Shown here one piece after another: positions 38,901 through 51,691 of a stretch of DNA of 64,000 nt (the stretch's first letter is position 1; each line of letters starts with the position of its first letter). Below the pieces are notes generated by a model. That model made no database searches. It saw only the letters and a list, made by a program, of their open reading frames with translations, and was not told where the DNA came from. The position numbers were made by a program, and so were the translations under genes. The stretch comes from Icerya purchasi (taxonomy: Eukaryota > Arthropoda > Insecta > Hemiptera > Monophlebidae), in contig CM077115.1 of the NCBI GenBank assembly GCA_039619475.1, positions 222,379,291 through 222,443,290 of the forward strand. Reading direction: 5' to 3'.

Positions 38901-41129
38901 CAAGCCAGATATATTTTTTAACCAGTAAAGCGGGATTAACTTTTCAAGTACACTTACGAAAATTATCTAGAAAAAAATAATGTTATTCAAAAAATTTCAT
39001 TCCATCTTCTATTTCGGTTCAAAATAATATCGTTATCGATGAAACATTAATTACAAACGCATTCGGTTTTTATTTTTCTGGCTGATCAGACACCAATTCG
39101 AACGCAACTTCGCAGTCGAGCAGATAAATTCGCCTTTTCTTTAGATTTCTTAAATTTATATCAGGAGGAATCCTACAACGACAAATTTACGTACATCAAT
39201 AACATCAGTGAGAAACACCAAACTGGCAGCAAACGATTCCGATGTGTTTCATATTCGCCTTTTACACAGTTATTGAAAATCCTTAATAAAATCTGAATCT
39301 CAGAAGGTGTTCCTCGAACATGGAAATAAGCTACGATCATACACCTATACTTAAGCCGAAAAATTCCAATATTTTTAAACGGCTGCCGTTTATTAAAATC
39401 ATCCTAAAAAGAGAACTATAAATGCAAGACTAATAATATGGAAGCTGCGAGGAACAGAAACTTAATCAATGTACAAGAATGTGGCTTTCATCTCGGACAA
39501 TTTATTTCGGATCAATTTTTTTTCCTAAAAAATATCGCAATCTACTAGTATTTTTTTTTTTTTTTTTTGACCCGCTTTAGTCTCGGTATTCATATTTTGT
39601 ATATTTTTCGAGCGTTTGGCTTCAGCAGTCGTCTTTTCATTTTCAGTCGTAACTTTTCAGCCAATCTTTACTTCAAAATAGGAATAAAGAAAGCCCCCTT
39701 ATTGAAAAACTCGTAAACTAATGAACAACGTTCCACAGAGCTCAGTTCTTCATGCAACGCCGTTCAATTCGACAATGATATTCAAAATTCACCGCCCAGC
39801 CAAATGCTTCCTCCTCGCTGATGACATTACCGTTTCTATAATGTGCACAGATATCATGAAAGGAAAACAAATTCTTCCGGACGTGGTCGACAGAATTCAA
39901 ATCTTGAGAATCTGAAATTTGTTTTCCTGTCGCTAAAACATGAGTCGTGGCATGACTGAAAATAACTTGATGACCGTATAAGAAACATCATTTTGTCTTT
40001 TTCTACCCCGAAATATCTGCATATCGGATCTTATCAAGCGTACGCAGTAGCTTTCGAAGAAGAGTGGAAGAAATTGTGGCAAAAAGTTTACACAAACTGA
40101 TAAGTGTAGTTCGATAAAGCAGTGAATCGTGGAAAACGAATTACCGAACTAGCAGAAAAAAATGGGTAGCATTTTTCCGGCTGCGCATTGATTGTGCAAA
40201 AATCCCTTGTCTATTACAGGGCGCGTCTCCACTCCTGTATTCCGTGCGCTTATTACCGCCCATCGTATCCTATTAAATTACAATAAATTCAGTCCTATTT
40301 AATTGCTGTTCTTTACTTCTCTCTCGGTGTTTTCAAGCATGACGAAAGAAATACATATAATACTGTTCGCCTATCACAATACAGTTTTCTGGGACTCTGG
40401 CCAATATCGCAACGAGGGCAAATGCAGAAAAAAGCAAACACAATAATACGAAGAAGCAGAAAGCATAGAAATAGGAGAATATGAAAGTGTGGTAGAGAAA
40501 TCGAGTAATAGTCACGATTATAACGAAAATTATATGAATATTTTCATTTCGCCGTGACATTGTTTCGACTGTTGATACATAATTTCGTTTTTAGGTAAAG
40601 TTTTTCCAAAATTACGAAGAAAAGGCTGTACTAAGGCCGGCAATACGGACGAAGAAGACGATTCGGTCGACTATGTTTTTCAGATTATCAATAAATTAAA
40701 TCATAAGGAATTTCGTAAGTATCCAAGTTTACTCAAAACAAGTTTAACAATAATGCAGAAACTATGTTTTTTTCCCTCTTTTTGCACGTAACTATTATCG
40801 CTGATATGTGAAACAGACCTAATTAATATTGAATTGTTTAGTACGAGAGCAAGGCTTGCTGGAACCGGACGCATGGAACAAATTACATCGCGCGCAGCTT
40901 TCATCATCTTCCACCAATTCCAGTTCATCGTCAAAATCCATGAGTGTAGAATCAGAGCGAGCTTTACCAGTGATTTTTAATAGAAGAAGACTAAGAAGAG
41001 CTCCATCCGGGTAACTGAAGAAATCTGTCATTCGTTTTTTCTATTGTCGAAAATTGATTTCAATGTTTAATTTAATTTACTAAAATAAACTGTTTATTTC
41101 AAAATAATTTAAAGTTACATATATATATA

Positions 41130-41214
<85 letters not shown>

Positions 41215-43809
41215 TATATATATATAATGTGGACCATTTAAAAGTTTAAATTTAAAAATGCGATTAACAAACAAAAACGGTTTGAAATTTTGCCAAATTT
41301 ATTTTTTTCTCGTTGTGAAGTACAATTGTAGTTCCGGTTAGAAATGGAATATTATTTCATTCATATGGCTGCCGCGGCTGGCTTCACAGTACCCCCCATT
41401 CGATCGGACCAATTTTCGAGCACTTTTTCGAGTTTATGGGGTCGTATCTCGGCAATGGCATTACGAATGTTGGCCTTCAAATGCTCAATTGTCTCTGGTT
41501 TGTCGGCATAACAGTTGTCCTTAACGGCGCCCCACAGGAAATAGTGCAACGGTGTCAAATTCTTGGCGGCCAATTAACATCACCATTTCGGCTAATTAAA
41601 CGGTCATCAAACGTTTGACGCAATAAATCGATTGTGTCATGAGATGTGTGGCAAGTTGCACCATCCTGTTGAAACCAAATATTGTTCACATCAATACCAT
41701 CAAGAGCGGCCACAATAGAATCCATGGTGCGACGATAGGTGTCTCCATTGACCGTAATGGTTGCGCCGTCCTCATTTTCAAAGAAATATGGGCCAATGAT
41801 GCCTCCGCTCCACAAGCCACGCCAAACAGTCACTCGTAATGGGTGCGTTCAGAGGAGATAATATACTGAATTCTGTGATAGAATAGAATGACATAAGTAT
41901 TATTAGATTCGAAATAACCGGTGGTTCAAATTTAAACCGATAGATGGCCCACCCAGTATATATTATATATGTGTGTTTTCTATGTCGATATATAATAAAA
42001 ATATAAAATTACAAAATGATTTTAATAATAGAAGCAATTTAAAAAACCCGAAAAAATTATTGCAAAATAAAGAAGAACTATATATAGGAATCGAAAAATC
42101 AAACCCTAAAATCTATTGGGGTAAAAATAGAACAAAGGATAACTACCCGATATATTATGCGGATGTAAACAATAATAAAAAAGCAGAAATTTTTAAAGAC
42201 CTTTTTTACCTTTTCGTTTTTTTTTCTCGGGAAATAAAATTTACATCTTAATAATTTATTGAAATGGATAATTTATTTCCTATTTAAGACATTTTACAAA
42301 ATTCAGTGTCCTTTCTTGACACGTGCTCCTTGATCAAATTAATGTTGTAAGAGTAGAATAAATTCTTGAAGTAACACGAACATGGAGGAACAGTTTGATC
42401 ATTGCTCTTAATGACATTAAGCAGACCAAGAGTACTAAGTTTCGGAAAATCACTGATTCATCCTGAGTGAAAAATTCGTTTCTACTTAAATCCTCTGAGT
42501 ACCTAATAGTTAAACTGGTAACTTAACTTTCTAAATCTTAGCAGTTTTTGCTCGTATTAAAGAGAACAACTCTCCGTACAATGTATACATTTTTGAGAAT
42601 AGTTTTTGAAAACTGACTGCCTATAATAACCATCACATCGCCGTCGATTGGAAAAAAATTTTTTTCCGGAAAAAAAAAACAATGCAGTTCCGTATTTTTT
42701 GATTTTTGCGCGCATTCACTCTTTACAGACACTCCGTACAATTTCGAAACTTGTTTTTCGTTTTCTCTTACTTCTTCAGTTATTGATTTGTTTTTTTTGT
42801 TAATTTTTTCATTGTTTTGGCTAGGCCGTGCAGCAGGCCAATTGAGTTTGAAGGAATATTATTATTCTTCCAAATTTCTACGTTAGCAACCTTAAATGTA
42901 AGTGACCAAGTGCAAGAGAAAATCTGAGTTGGAAACTGCCTGCTATTGACTTTGTTTCAGGATAATGCTTTTCGCCTTTAAGCTCTTTGACAGTTTATGC
43001 ATTACTCGTCACTAGTGGTCTTAGGTATATGGTCTATGGTAAACAACTAAAACCGCTGACAAGGCATGAGAGCTTTCCTATCGCACTTTTCTCCTATTTC
43101 TCCCTTATGTTTACTGCTAGCTCCAATATCGACCTCTTTCAACTCCTTTGCAATTTCCTCTCACTACTTCTGGTCATCTCCTTTTTCTCTCAATAATTTC
43201 CCTAGCGACTTCCTTTTCCTTTTGTTCTGCGTTTTTCCTTCTTTTTGAAATCGCCCGCTGCGAACAAGCCGAACACAATAAAGAAAAAAAGTAAGATTAC
43301 GTGTATAGCTTCAGATTCAACGGATCACTACTTGGTTCGGTTTGTTTCTTTTACGTTATTTTTCACGTAACTTTTTGTAATATCCCACCTACGTGACAAA
43401 GGTAAACAAAAAGATATGTGTGTAGAGCCATTGGACTACCTACAACGATACTAGAATTTTCAATTTACGCTCTTTAATTAAATTAAGAAACTGAACCGTA
43501 CGCAGAATATAATAAGTTCATTTTTGATCGCCTAACTTGTGCATAAAACTGTCTATGATGAGTTTTTCATGTTTATAGTCTTTATATTTTTCTAATTTCC
43601 CCACGAGGATTAAATATTCCATTTTTTCTGCTTATTTCTAAAAATTTGATAAACCTTGAACAACTTTGTTCTATTTTTATTTTTTTTTTTTTAGGCGGCT
43701 CATTTGTTTGATTTATCAAAGATTCGCCATAATAATAATAATAATAATACATTTGATGTGCGGAATGTTTCTATTAATTTTTTTTTTTTTATTTCACGCG
43801 TTATTTTTG

Positions 43810-43864
<55 letters not shown>

Positions 43865-45405
43865 CATATTTAGAAATAAGAATAAAAATATCAAATTTGT
43901 TCTTACCGGATTTAAAAATTTTATTTTTAGCGAAAACGTGAATTATTCGTTTGGCACAGTAAAACATCAAGTTATATCTAGAGCATTTTACGGATGGTTG
44001 GCCTACTGTAGACATATTAAAACTGTACGCAATCATCTGTCCGGTTTAGTTAATGTAAAAATAATTGATGGTCAGGATGCGGAGGAAGGACTTACTAAGA
44101 AAGTTTGGGAATCATTCCGGCTCGATGATGGAACTGTTTGCTTTGAGGAAGAAGTATATCGACGCGCCTATTACGGTGGCGTAGAGCATGAAATCCGGAA
44201 AGAGGTATTTTTTTAAAAATTCGGAATCAAATATGTAAAAGAAAGATATATAAAAAAAAAAAAAAACAACAACAAAAATTCTTTTACAAACGATGTATTT
44301 TTGACTAAGCTCCATTATTTCATTTCCTCGTTTTGATCTCTATTTAAATTTCTTCACATCCTCCATACCCTGTTCACTTACTTTAATTTCCCATTCCCCG
44401 CTTGCTCATCTTCGTAACTTTTATTTCACTCACGTTAATTTTCATTCTACACAAATTTCACATTATCTTTCATCTATTTGACCTTCTTTTCAACAAAACA
44501 CTCATTTATTGTTTTCGATACCTCGAAGTTCTTAAAGAGAAAACATTGGTAGCAAACACTAAATCTGTGTAATTTTCTCTCTTTGTTTCAACTACTCCGT
44601 GTATGCTTTCTAGTCTTATTACAACCATCGGGTAGTTTTTCATTCATCTTCCCGGTCTGTTCTCGTTATTTTTATATTATCTACCAGTTTTGATTGATGT
44701 AACTTTTGCCGATCGTTTTTAACTTCTGTATCGTGATCTTTACTTTTCCACTTCCTAAAGAACAATATTATCCTTTTTGAACATTATTTCCTTCTGTATT
44801 CATCATCTGTCTTTCATTATCCGCAACCGCGTTAGTTTTGCTGGCGATGATCATGAAAATACTACACAGAGTCTTTCATTTATTAGATTTTCTTTTGAAA
44901 TTAAAAATAACCGAACGTTATCGGAGAATAGATTTAATTCTTTACCACTTTTTTTCTGCTAGGTATGGCCGTTCCTATTAGGCTATTACAAATTTAGCAG
45001 TACAGCAGCCGAAAGAGAAGAATTGGATCGTAATATGAAACAGAGTTACGAGACTACGATGACAGAGTGGCTGGCTGTGGAAGCTATCGTACGACAAAAG
45101 GACAAGGAAATTATGGCCGCGAATATTGCAAAATTATCTAGCGAGAGTACTTCTGGAGGAGAAACTGCACCTTTAACCCCCGGTCTTCAGACCGATTTCA
45201 GCAACGATGTAAGTAGCACGCGAAATGAAAGGCGATAAATGTGTGTAAGCTCTAATTTACGAATGATGTCATTAGTTTTATCAAAATTTTTCCAAAAAAT
45301 GAAAATTATTCCTGTAATGTATTTTAATTTTGTTAAATGGGAGAGATCAAAAAAAAAGAAAAAAAATGTACACCGTCTTTTACATATATCCCTTTAATTT
45401 TACTC

Positions 45406-45437
<32 letters not shown>

Positions 45438-48400
45438 TATTTATATATTTGTATATATAGTTTCATACAGTGTTACATATAATAAGAAGTCACCTACGAG
45501 TTTTTCGTACGTCTAAAAATATTTCATTTCGCAGAATTGATAACAAAATTTCAGTCACTTTTCTCTGTTGTTATATCTTTTACCCCATCTGTATATGATT
45601 GAATCTAATCTTCAAAGTATTCAAGCGGTATAATAGAATCCGGTGTAGTTTTAATTTTAATAGTTTGCCTGTAATTCATCGAATTTTCAAAAATGAATTT
45701 CTCCTTCTATTAGTTTCGCTGGATCAAGCTATAGAGTGATAAATTCGTCTAGAAATCCGATAGATGTAGAGGAGCATGGATGGAAGGAAAACAAGAAAAA
45801 CTTCTAACCTCAGCTTTTCTTCAGTGAAAAAAAATTGCAATCACGTGAGATATTTAAATTTAAGGTGCAACCAAGTTATACGCAATAACCAATGTTCCAA
45901 AATACATCGATGTTTTTGTAACTGTTTAGCATAATCACACACGCAATAAATAGAACACGGAAGTGTATTCGGTAGGGAGTAAATATCATAACCGAGAATT
46001 TAAACGCGAACAAAAAAAATTTGCGATTAATAATTCGCTGTTGATCATCAAAATTAAAATTCACCGACAACTCTCATAATGGCAGATTAATAACGTAATC
46101 TCGTTTACATAGCAGTAAGAAAAAAATATACATATATACACCCTGTCAAGAAAGTATCGGGAATTGTCAATTTAAATCTCCCGGGTAATAGCTAGGCAGA
46201 TAATTTTTTTTTCCAGGTTGGTACAACTGTTTTGTATTATGATGCCTATTTTTAGCGCGATCTGTCAACCAGTGTGTTTACAGCAGCTGTTAAAATCAGT
46301 CGACCTTGAAGTGTTTTGTCGAAGTTTTACAATGAGTGAAAATATTGAACAACGTACTTGTGTTAAATTCTGTGTTTCGAACGAAATTTCTTGTGCCGAT
46401 ACACTGAAAATGTTACAGAAGGCTTTTGGTGAATCTGCTTTATCAAAAACGCGGGTTTACGAGTGGTACAGAGCGTTCAAGGATGGTCGGGAGACGGTCG
46501 AAGACATGCCTCGCTCTGGACGGCCTTCAACGAGTGTGACCGATGATAACGTCGATAAAATCAAGGAAATCGTTGCTGAAAATTGTCATGTGAGCTTGAG
46601 AGAGATGGCTCATGGATTGGGCATGTCACACGAGAGCGTACGTACGATTGTGCACGAAAAATTGGGTATGCAACGCGTTGCGGCTCGGCTTGTTCCGAAA
46701 GACCTGAATTTCTTTCAAAAAAAGTACCGAGAACAGGTAGCTGCAGACATGCTGGATCGAGCCAATTTGGATCCTACCTTCTTGGAAAAGATAATTACTG
46801 GTGACGAGACATGGGTGTACGAGTACGACACGCTTACGAACCAGCAATCGTCCGAATAGCGGCCAATTGGCGCGCCAAAGCCGAAAAAACCTCGCCAAAG
46901 CCGATCGAAAGTGAAGATCATGTTGATTGTTTTCTTCGATATTCGAGGCGTGGTACACTATGAATATGTGCCAGCCGGACAGACAGTCACCAAAGAGTTT
47001 TACTTAAGTGTTTTGAGACGTTTGAGAGAGGCTATCCGTCGTAAACGTAACGATTTGTGGGTCGACAATTCTTGGATTCTCCATCACGATAATGCGCCGT
47101 CTCACAAAGCCATAATTGTGAATGAGTTTTTGGCCAAACACTCGGTAAATATCATCGAACAACCGCCGTATTCACCAGATTTAGCACCCTGCGACTTCTT
47201 CCTATTCTCAAAACTCAAATTTCCGCTACGGGGAATGCGCTTCGAATCGATTGATGACATCAAGACGAATGCGACGCGAGAGCTAAAGGCCATCCCGGAA
47301 ACCGCCTATCAGAAGTGCTTTGCCGAGTGGAAAAAGCGTTGGCATATGTGCATCGCTTCGAATGGATGTTATTTTGAAGGTGACAAAATAAATTTGGATG
47401 AAAATTAAAAATTGTTCGTTTTATTTAACAATTCCCGATACTTTCTTGACCTGGGTAGTTTTAAATTTTTGAAAAAAGTTCGCACTACTCCCAGCCAATT
47501 TAAATATGCCAGTATTTCGCGAATTAAATAATTCCATACACTTTTGCCTAACTAAATTGGTGCTATTTGTAAGCTGTCGGATGCTGAAATTAAATAGTGC
47601 ACACGATTTAACTAATACAGGTTAATCTTTATGTTTGTCTATATGACGGCTTGAATTTCAGCCTTATCTTTGGTATAAGAATAAGCCACTGATAACAAAT
47701 TGCATTAGATCTGCAACTTTTATGACTCTTATTAATGTAGAGACGTAGAGACTACCGATCAAGTCTACTAACTCGATGGACAATTGAAGATTGCTACGTT
47801 TCAGATAGGTTCATCGTTCCCACTTTTTTTTTTTTTTTTTACGAACAATATCTTCTTTCATCGTGTTCATCTTTTTAAATGTTGTTTTTTTTTGGTTACA
47901 AAATCTACTAGTATGATGAGCACTATTTTTAATACAAAAAACAAGTGTTTTGCTGGTCACCCTAATAGAATTAAAAAATTTTGAAAAAGCATCTGAATGA
48001 TGTGTAGTCTGATGCGTTATCAACGAATCGGAAAACGGGATAATACTCGTATTTTTTGGAACACCGTGAAGATCTGCACTAGATTAAAAGAAAATAACAG
48101 AATAGTATTTACATGAATTCCTGGAGACATAACAGTATATGAAGGAAAAAAAATGCATCTTTCAGTATCTTACAAAGACCATTTCAGTTAGCCAACAACA
48201 AATAAATATAAAACGTCCATGAAGTTTGAAAGAAGATTAAGACATAATGGTTTAATAGATGTGAAATATAGATGCAAAAATCTTAGTATAAATTTTGGAA
48301 AATATTATTGTATCATCTGAAATGATTTATACTAAACTGTGCATATTCCGAGGCAACTTACAAAAAGGCTGTGTATATTAAAACTGTAGTTTGCTTTCTT

Positions 48401-51400
48401 CAGATTCCGGGTCGGTGCATTTTGAAAAGGTACAACTTTTAAAATTAACTTAATTAAAAGTAGATAGTGATCACTTTCGTACAAGTCCAAATAAATTTGC
48501 CATGTTACTATATGTCCAATTCAGCAATTTGGGATGGTAATATCTATCACAGACAGAATCCTGTTGAAAATATTGAAACGTGTGAAAGCACCATTACTAT
48601 GTAAAATTAACGAGTGTATTTTGCTATAAACCACTAAATTTCTGCGCCTTGGTTTACTACTCGATGTAATTGCTGTTTAGTAGGGTGCCTAAATCTAAAT
48701 CCGAATTGATGTTGAGGAATGATCGACTGTTCATGAATTATTCTATTAATCCGTACAAAGATTGATTTTTCAGGTAGCTGAGGGGACAGGTTTTATCTCA
48801 AAATATAACTAGCATAAATATATACGAGTGCGAAGAACAGTAGAGATCTGTTGAATATGGTCTGCGAAACAATATGAAAAAAAAGATTAAATAAAGAAAT
48901 CATTTGAAATTATAATACGCTGGTAGTTAGTTCATGTTAGCTGATCATCAGAAACCTGATGTCAAAAAGAACGTGGAATTTTTACGCAAACTTTTAAAGA
49001 TCAATAATACCAATTTTCTTTGTATAAACTTAATCAACAGGTTAAAATATTTTAATTAGGAAAAATGCTAGTAATAACGAGGTTAAGAAAAATATAAACA
49101 ATAATATAGGTAGCAGTTAGCATTAAAATTATGCCGATAAAAATTTTAAAAATTAATAATTCTGAAGATCGTAAATCGAAAAAAAGAGAGAGAGAGAGTG
49201 AGAGGAAAAAATATACTAGTAAACCATTAACACATTCTCGAAGAATACCTTCCAAAATAATTTTTTCGTGAATTTTAGAACTTTTTTATTTAAAAGTTAT
49301 ATAAAGAAAAGAGTCGCAGCAGCGAAAAAAATAATTTTGTTTTTAATCAATTTGTAAAGACTTAAAATTAATTTTTAAAAAAGCGCCGGACGATATTGAA
49401 TTACACTGAGTTTTCTTATAATGAGAATTAATTAATCAGAAATATTTATTGAAATAAATTTAAAAAAGCATATTTATTGTTTAGAAAATAATAAACTGGC
49501 ATTTTTTTATGCCGCTATTACGAAAATTCTTAAATAGTCAATTAAATATACCATTTAGATTGAAAATTTTAATTATTTATGCGCTATTTTTCGTTAGAAT
49601 CTAAAATTGTAAATTTAAAATTTTGCACTTTGCGAATTTGAAGAGTCTACTGTAATTTAAATAGGTATGCTAAGGAGTATCATGGATACAAATAAACAAC
49701 AGACGCGTATATTGTAGTTTATCAGGCCACGTTAAATTTTAATTTTCAAAATTTATGGAATATTTACGTTATTCGATTATTTTGACAAGAGTAATATAGA
49801 ACATTCCGTTTTCCAGTTTAACAACAATCGTTGTTGACAACTTTTGGCCCTAACAAAATATATGTACATTGAATCTATGTAATAATGTTTTAAATGTGTT
49901 TTTCCTAAAAGTATGTTTCATTCATTACCTTTACGAAATTTGATCCAGGTGTTTGAAGATAGTGTGACTGATCAGGTACCAATAACTAACGAAAATGAAT
50001 TCAAACGCAGAAAGAAAGTTGGGGAACCGAATAATGGCGAAGTTTTCAATTCTTTTTCAAACGGTAATTGTACCTCTTTTTTTTTACTGCTTAAAATAAT
50101 GTTTGAAGTTATCTTTATTCGATTTCATATGAATTTTTCATCGTCCAGTCTCATTTTTATATCACTGTAAGCAAATCATAAAAATGAAAATTGAATAATT
50201 TAAAAAAAAATAAATAAACCTTGAATATTGGTAAAACTATTGTATCTCAGTCGAGGAAAAACTAAATCCAAATATTTACAAAAAGATTCACAAAGTTTAC
50301 AGAAAAAGAACGACCGTTTAAAGCGATCTGAATTGTTTCATGAAAACCGATTTCTATTTGAAAAAATTGACTATATCTGCAATGTATACTCAATTACGGT
50401 TACCAGAAATATGAACAAAGTGAAACAGGAAAATAAAATAACAACAGACGTTAGTAAATTAGTATTTCAAAAATGAGTTTCCACAGTGACGGGAAAAAGA
50501 TGAGTAAAGCCAAATAAAGAGATGAAACGGAAATACTTTAAAGGGAAGAGTTTAAAAAAAATAAATTAAATTTGGAAAATAAAGAAGTGCGGTAAATGTA
50601 TTAATTCTTTTTGTCGATTTTTGTTGCGAGTAAGAAAGATGATTTCCCGTTTTTAAATGAGATTTTACGGGATTTCAGTTCAAATCGAATGTAAAGAAGT
50701 TTTTAAATGTTATACGGTACATTCTGTGTAACATTTATTACGGAAGTCTAGCGACATTTTATATTACCCAATTTGTTTCCATACTTTTTAAAACATTACT
50801 TCAGTTGTTTACCGATCTTGCGAAAGATATATTCACCAAAATTGGTATTTGTTGAACGAATAATTTTTTCTATGTTAATTTTTAGTTTTATACAAATTTT
50901 ATTAAAATTGAAAAAATAAGAAGGGCGAAAGTATTTGTAAGAGTTCTTTCGCAGTTTTATTAAAAAATAAATTGATCCAATAGTAGCAGAGGAGGGTTAG
51001 AAGTGACAGCTTTAACTTTGTCGGTTCTTTTATATTGAATTTTATTACCTATTATTTAATATTGAAAACATACTAGACTCCATCTATCGTACGATTTTCG
51101 GGATTTGCAAAGGAACATGAGACCCTAACTAAATCTAACAAATACATTGATTCGAAATTCGCTGAAATAATTTACAACTTGATTTCGTTCGGACTTTTAA
51201 TTTGTGAACAATTTAGAATTTTCGATAATTCCTAAATTTTTTTACATATTTACGAATAAAAAGACCTCAACATCCGTTTGCAGCTTGATTTCGTTCGAAC
51301 TTTTTTCTCTGACTTCCCTTCCAAAATTACCCGGTAAATTATAAAAATAATTAATTATTTCCGATAATAGAACCCGCTTATTTAAATGTTTTATCGCGTG

Positions 51401-51445
<45 letters not shown>

Positions 51446-51652
51446 ACTCGGCCCCTCGCGACTCGGAAAGAGACAGGCCCTCTTCATCCCCAGATCTAGT
51501 TTTTCTATAATTCTTACAGAAGAGTAAACTTTTTCATTGGCTACGCCGTTAGGTAAAATTTTTTCGTTACATTTTTGTTACATAAAATTGTGACACTTTT
51601 TTCGTGGCAGGACACTTTTCCTGATGAGCCCTAGCGTAAAAATGGCGTAGCC

Positions 51653-51691
<39 letters not shown>

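Noticed and set aside
41080..41274. Minus-strand open frame of His-Thr and Tyr-Ile repeats
   Set aside because: Pure translation of the GT/TA microsatellite.
43704..44216. 170-residue open frame as a single exon
   Set aside because: Its first 75 residues come from poly-Asn and an (AT)n tract. Intron phase and homology place the exon start at 43931.
46626..46958. 110-residue minus-strand open frame
   Set aside because: Shadow of the mariner transposase.
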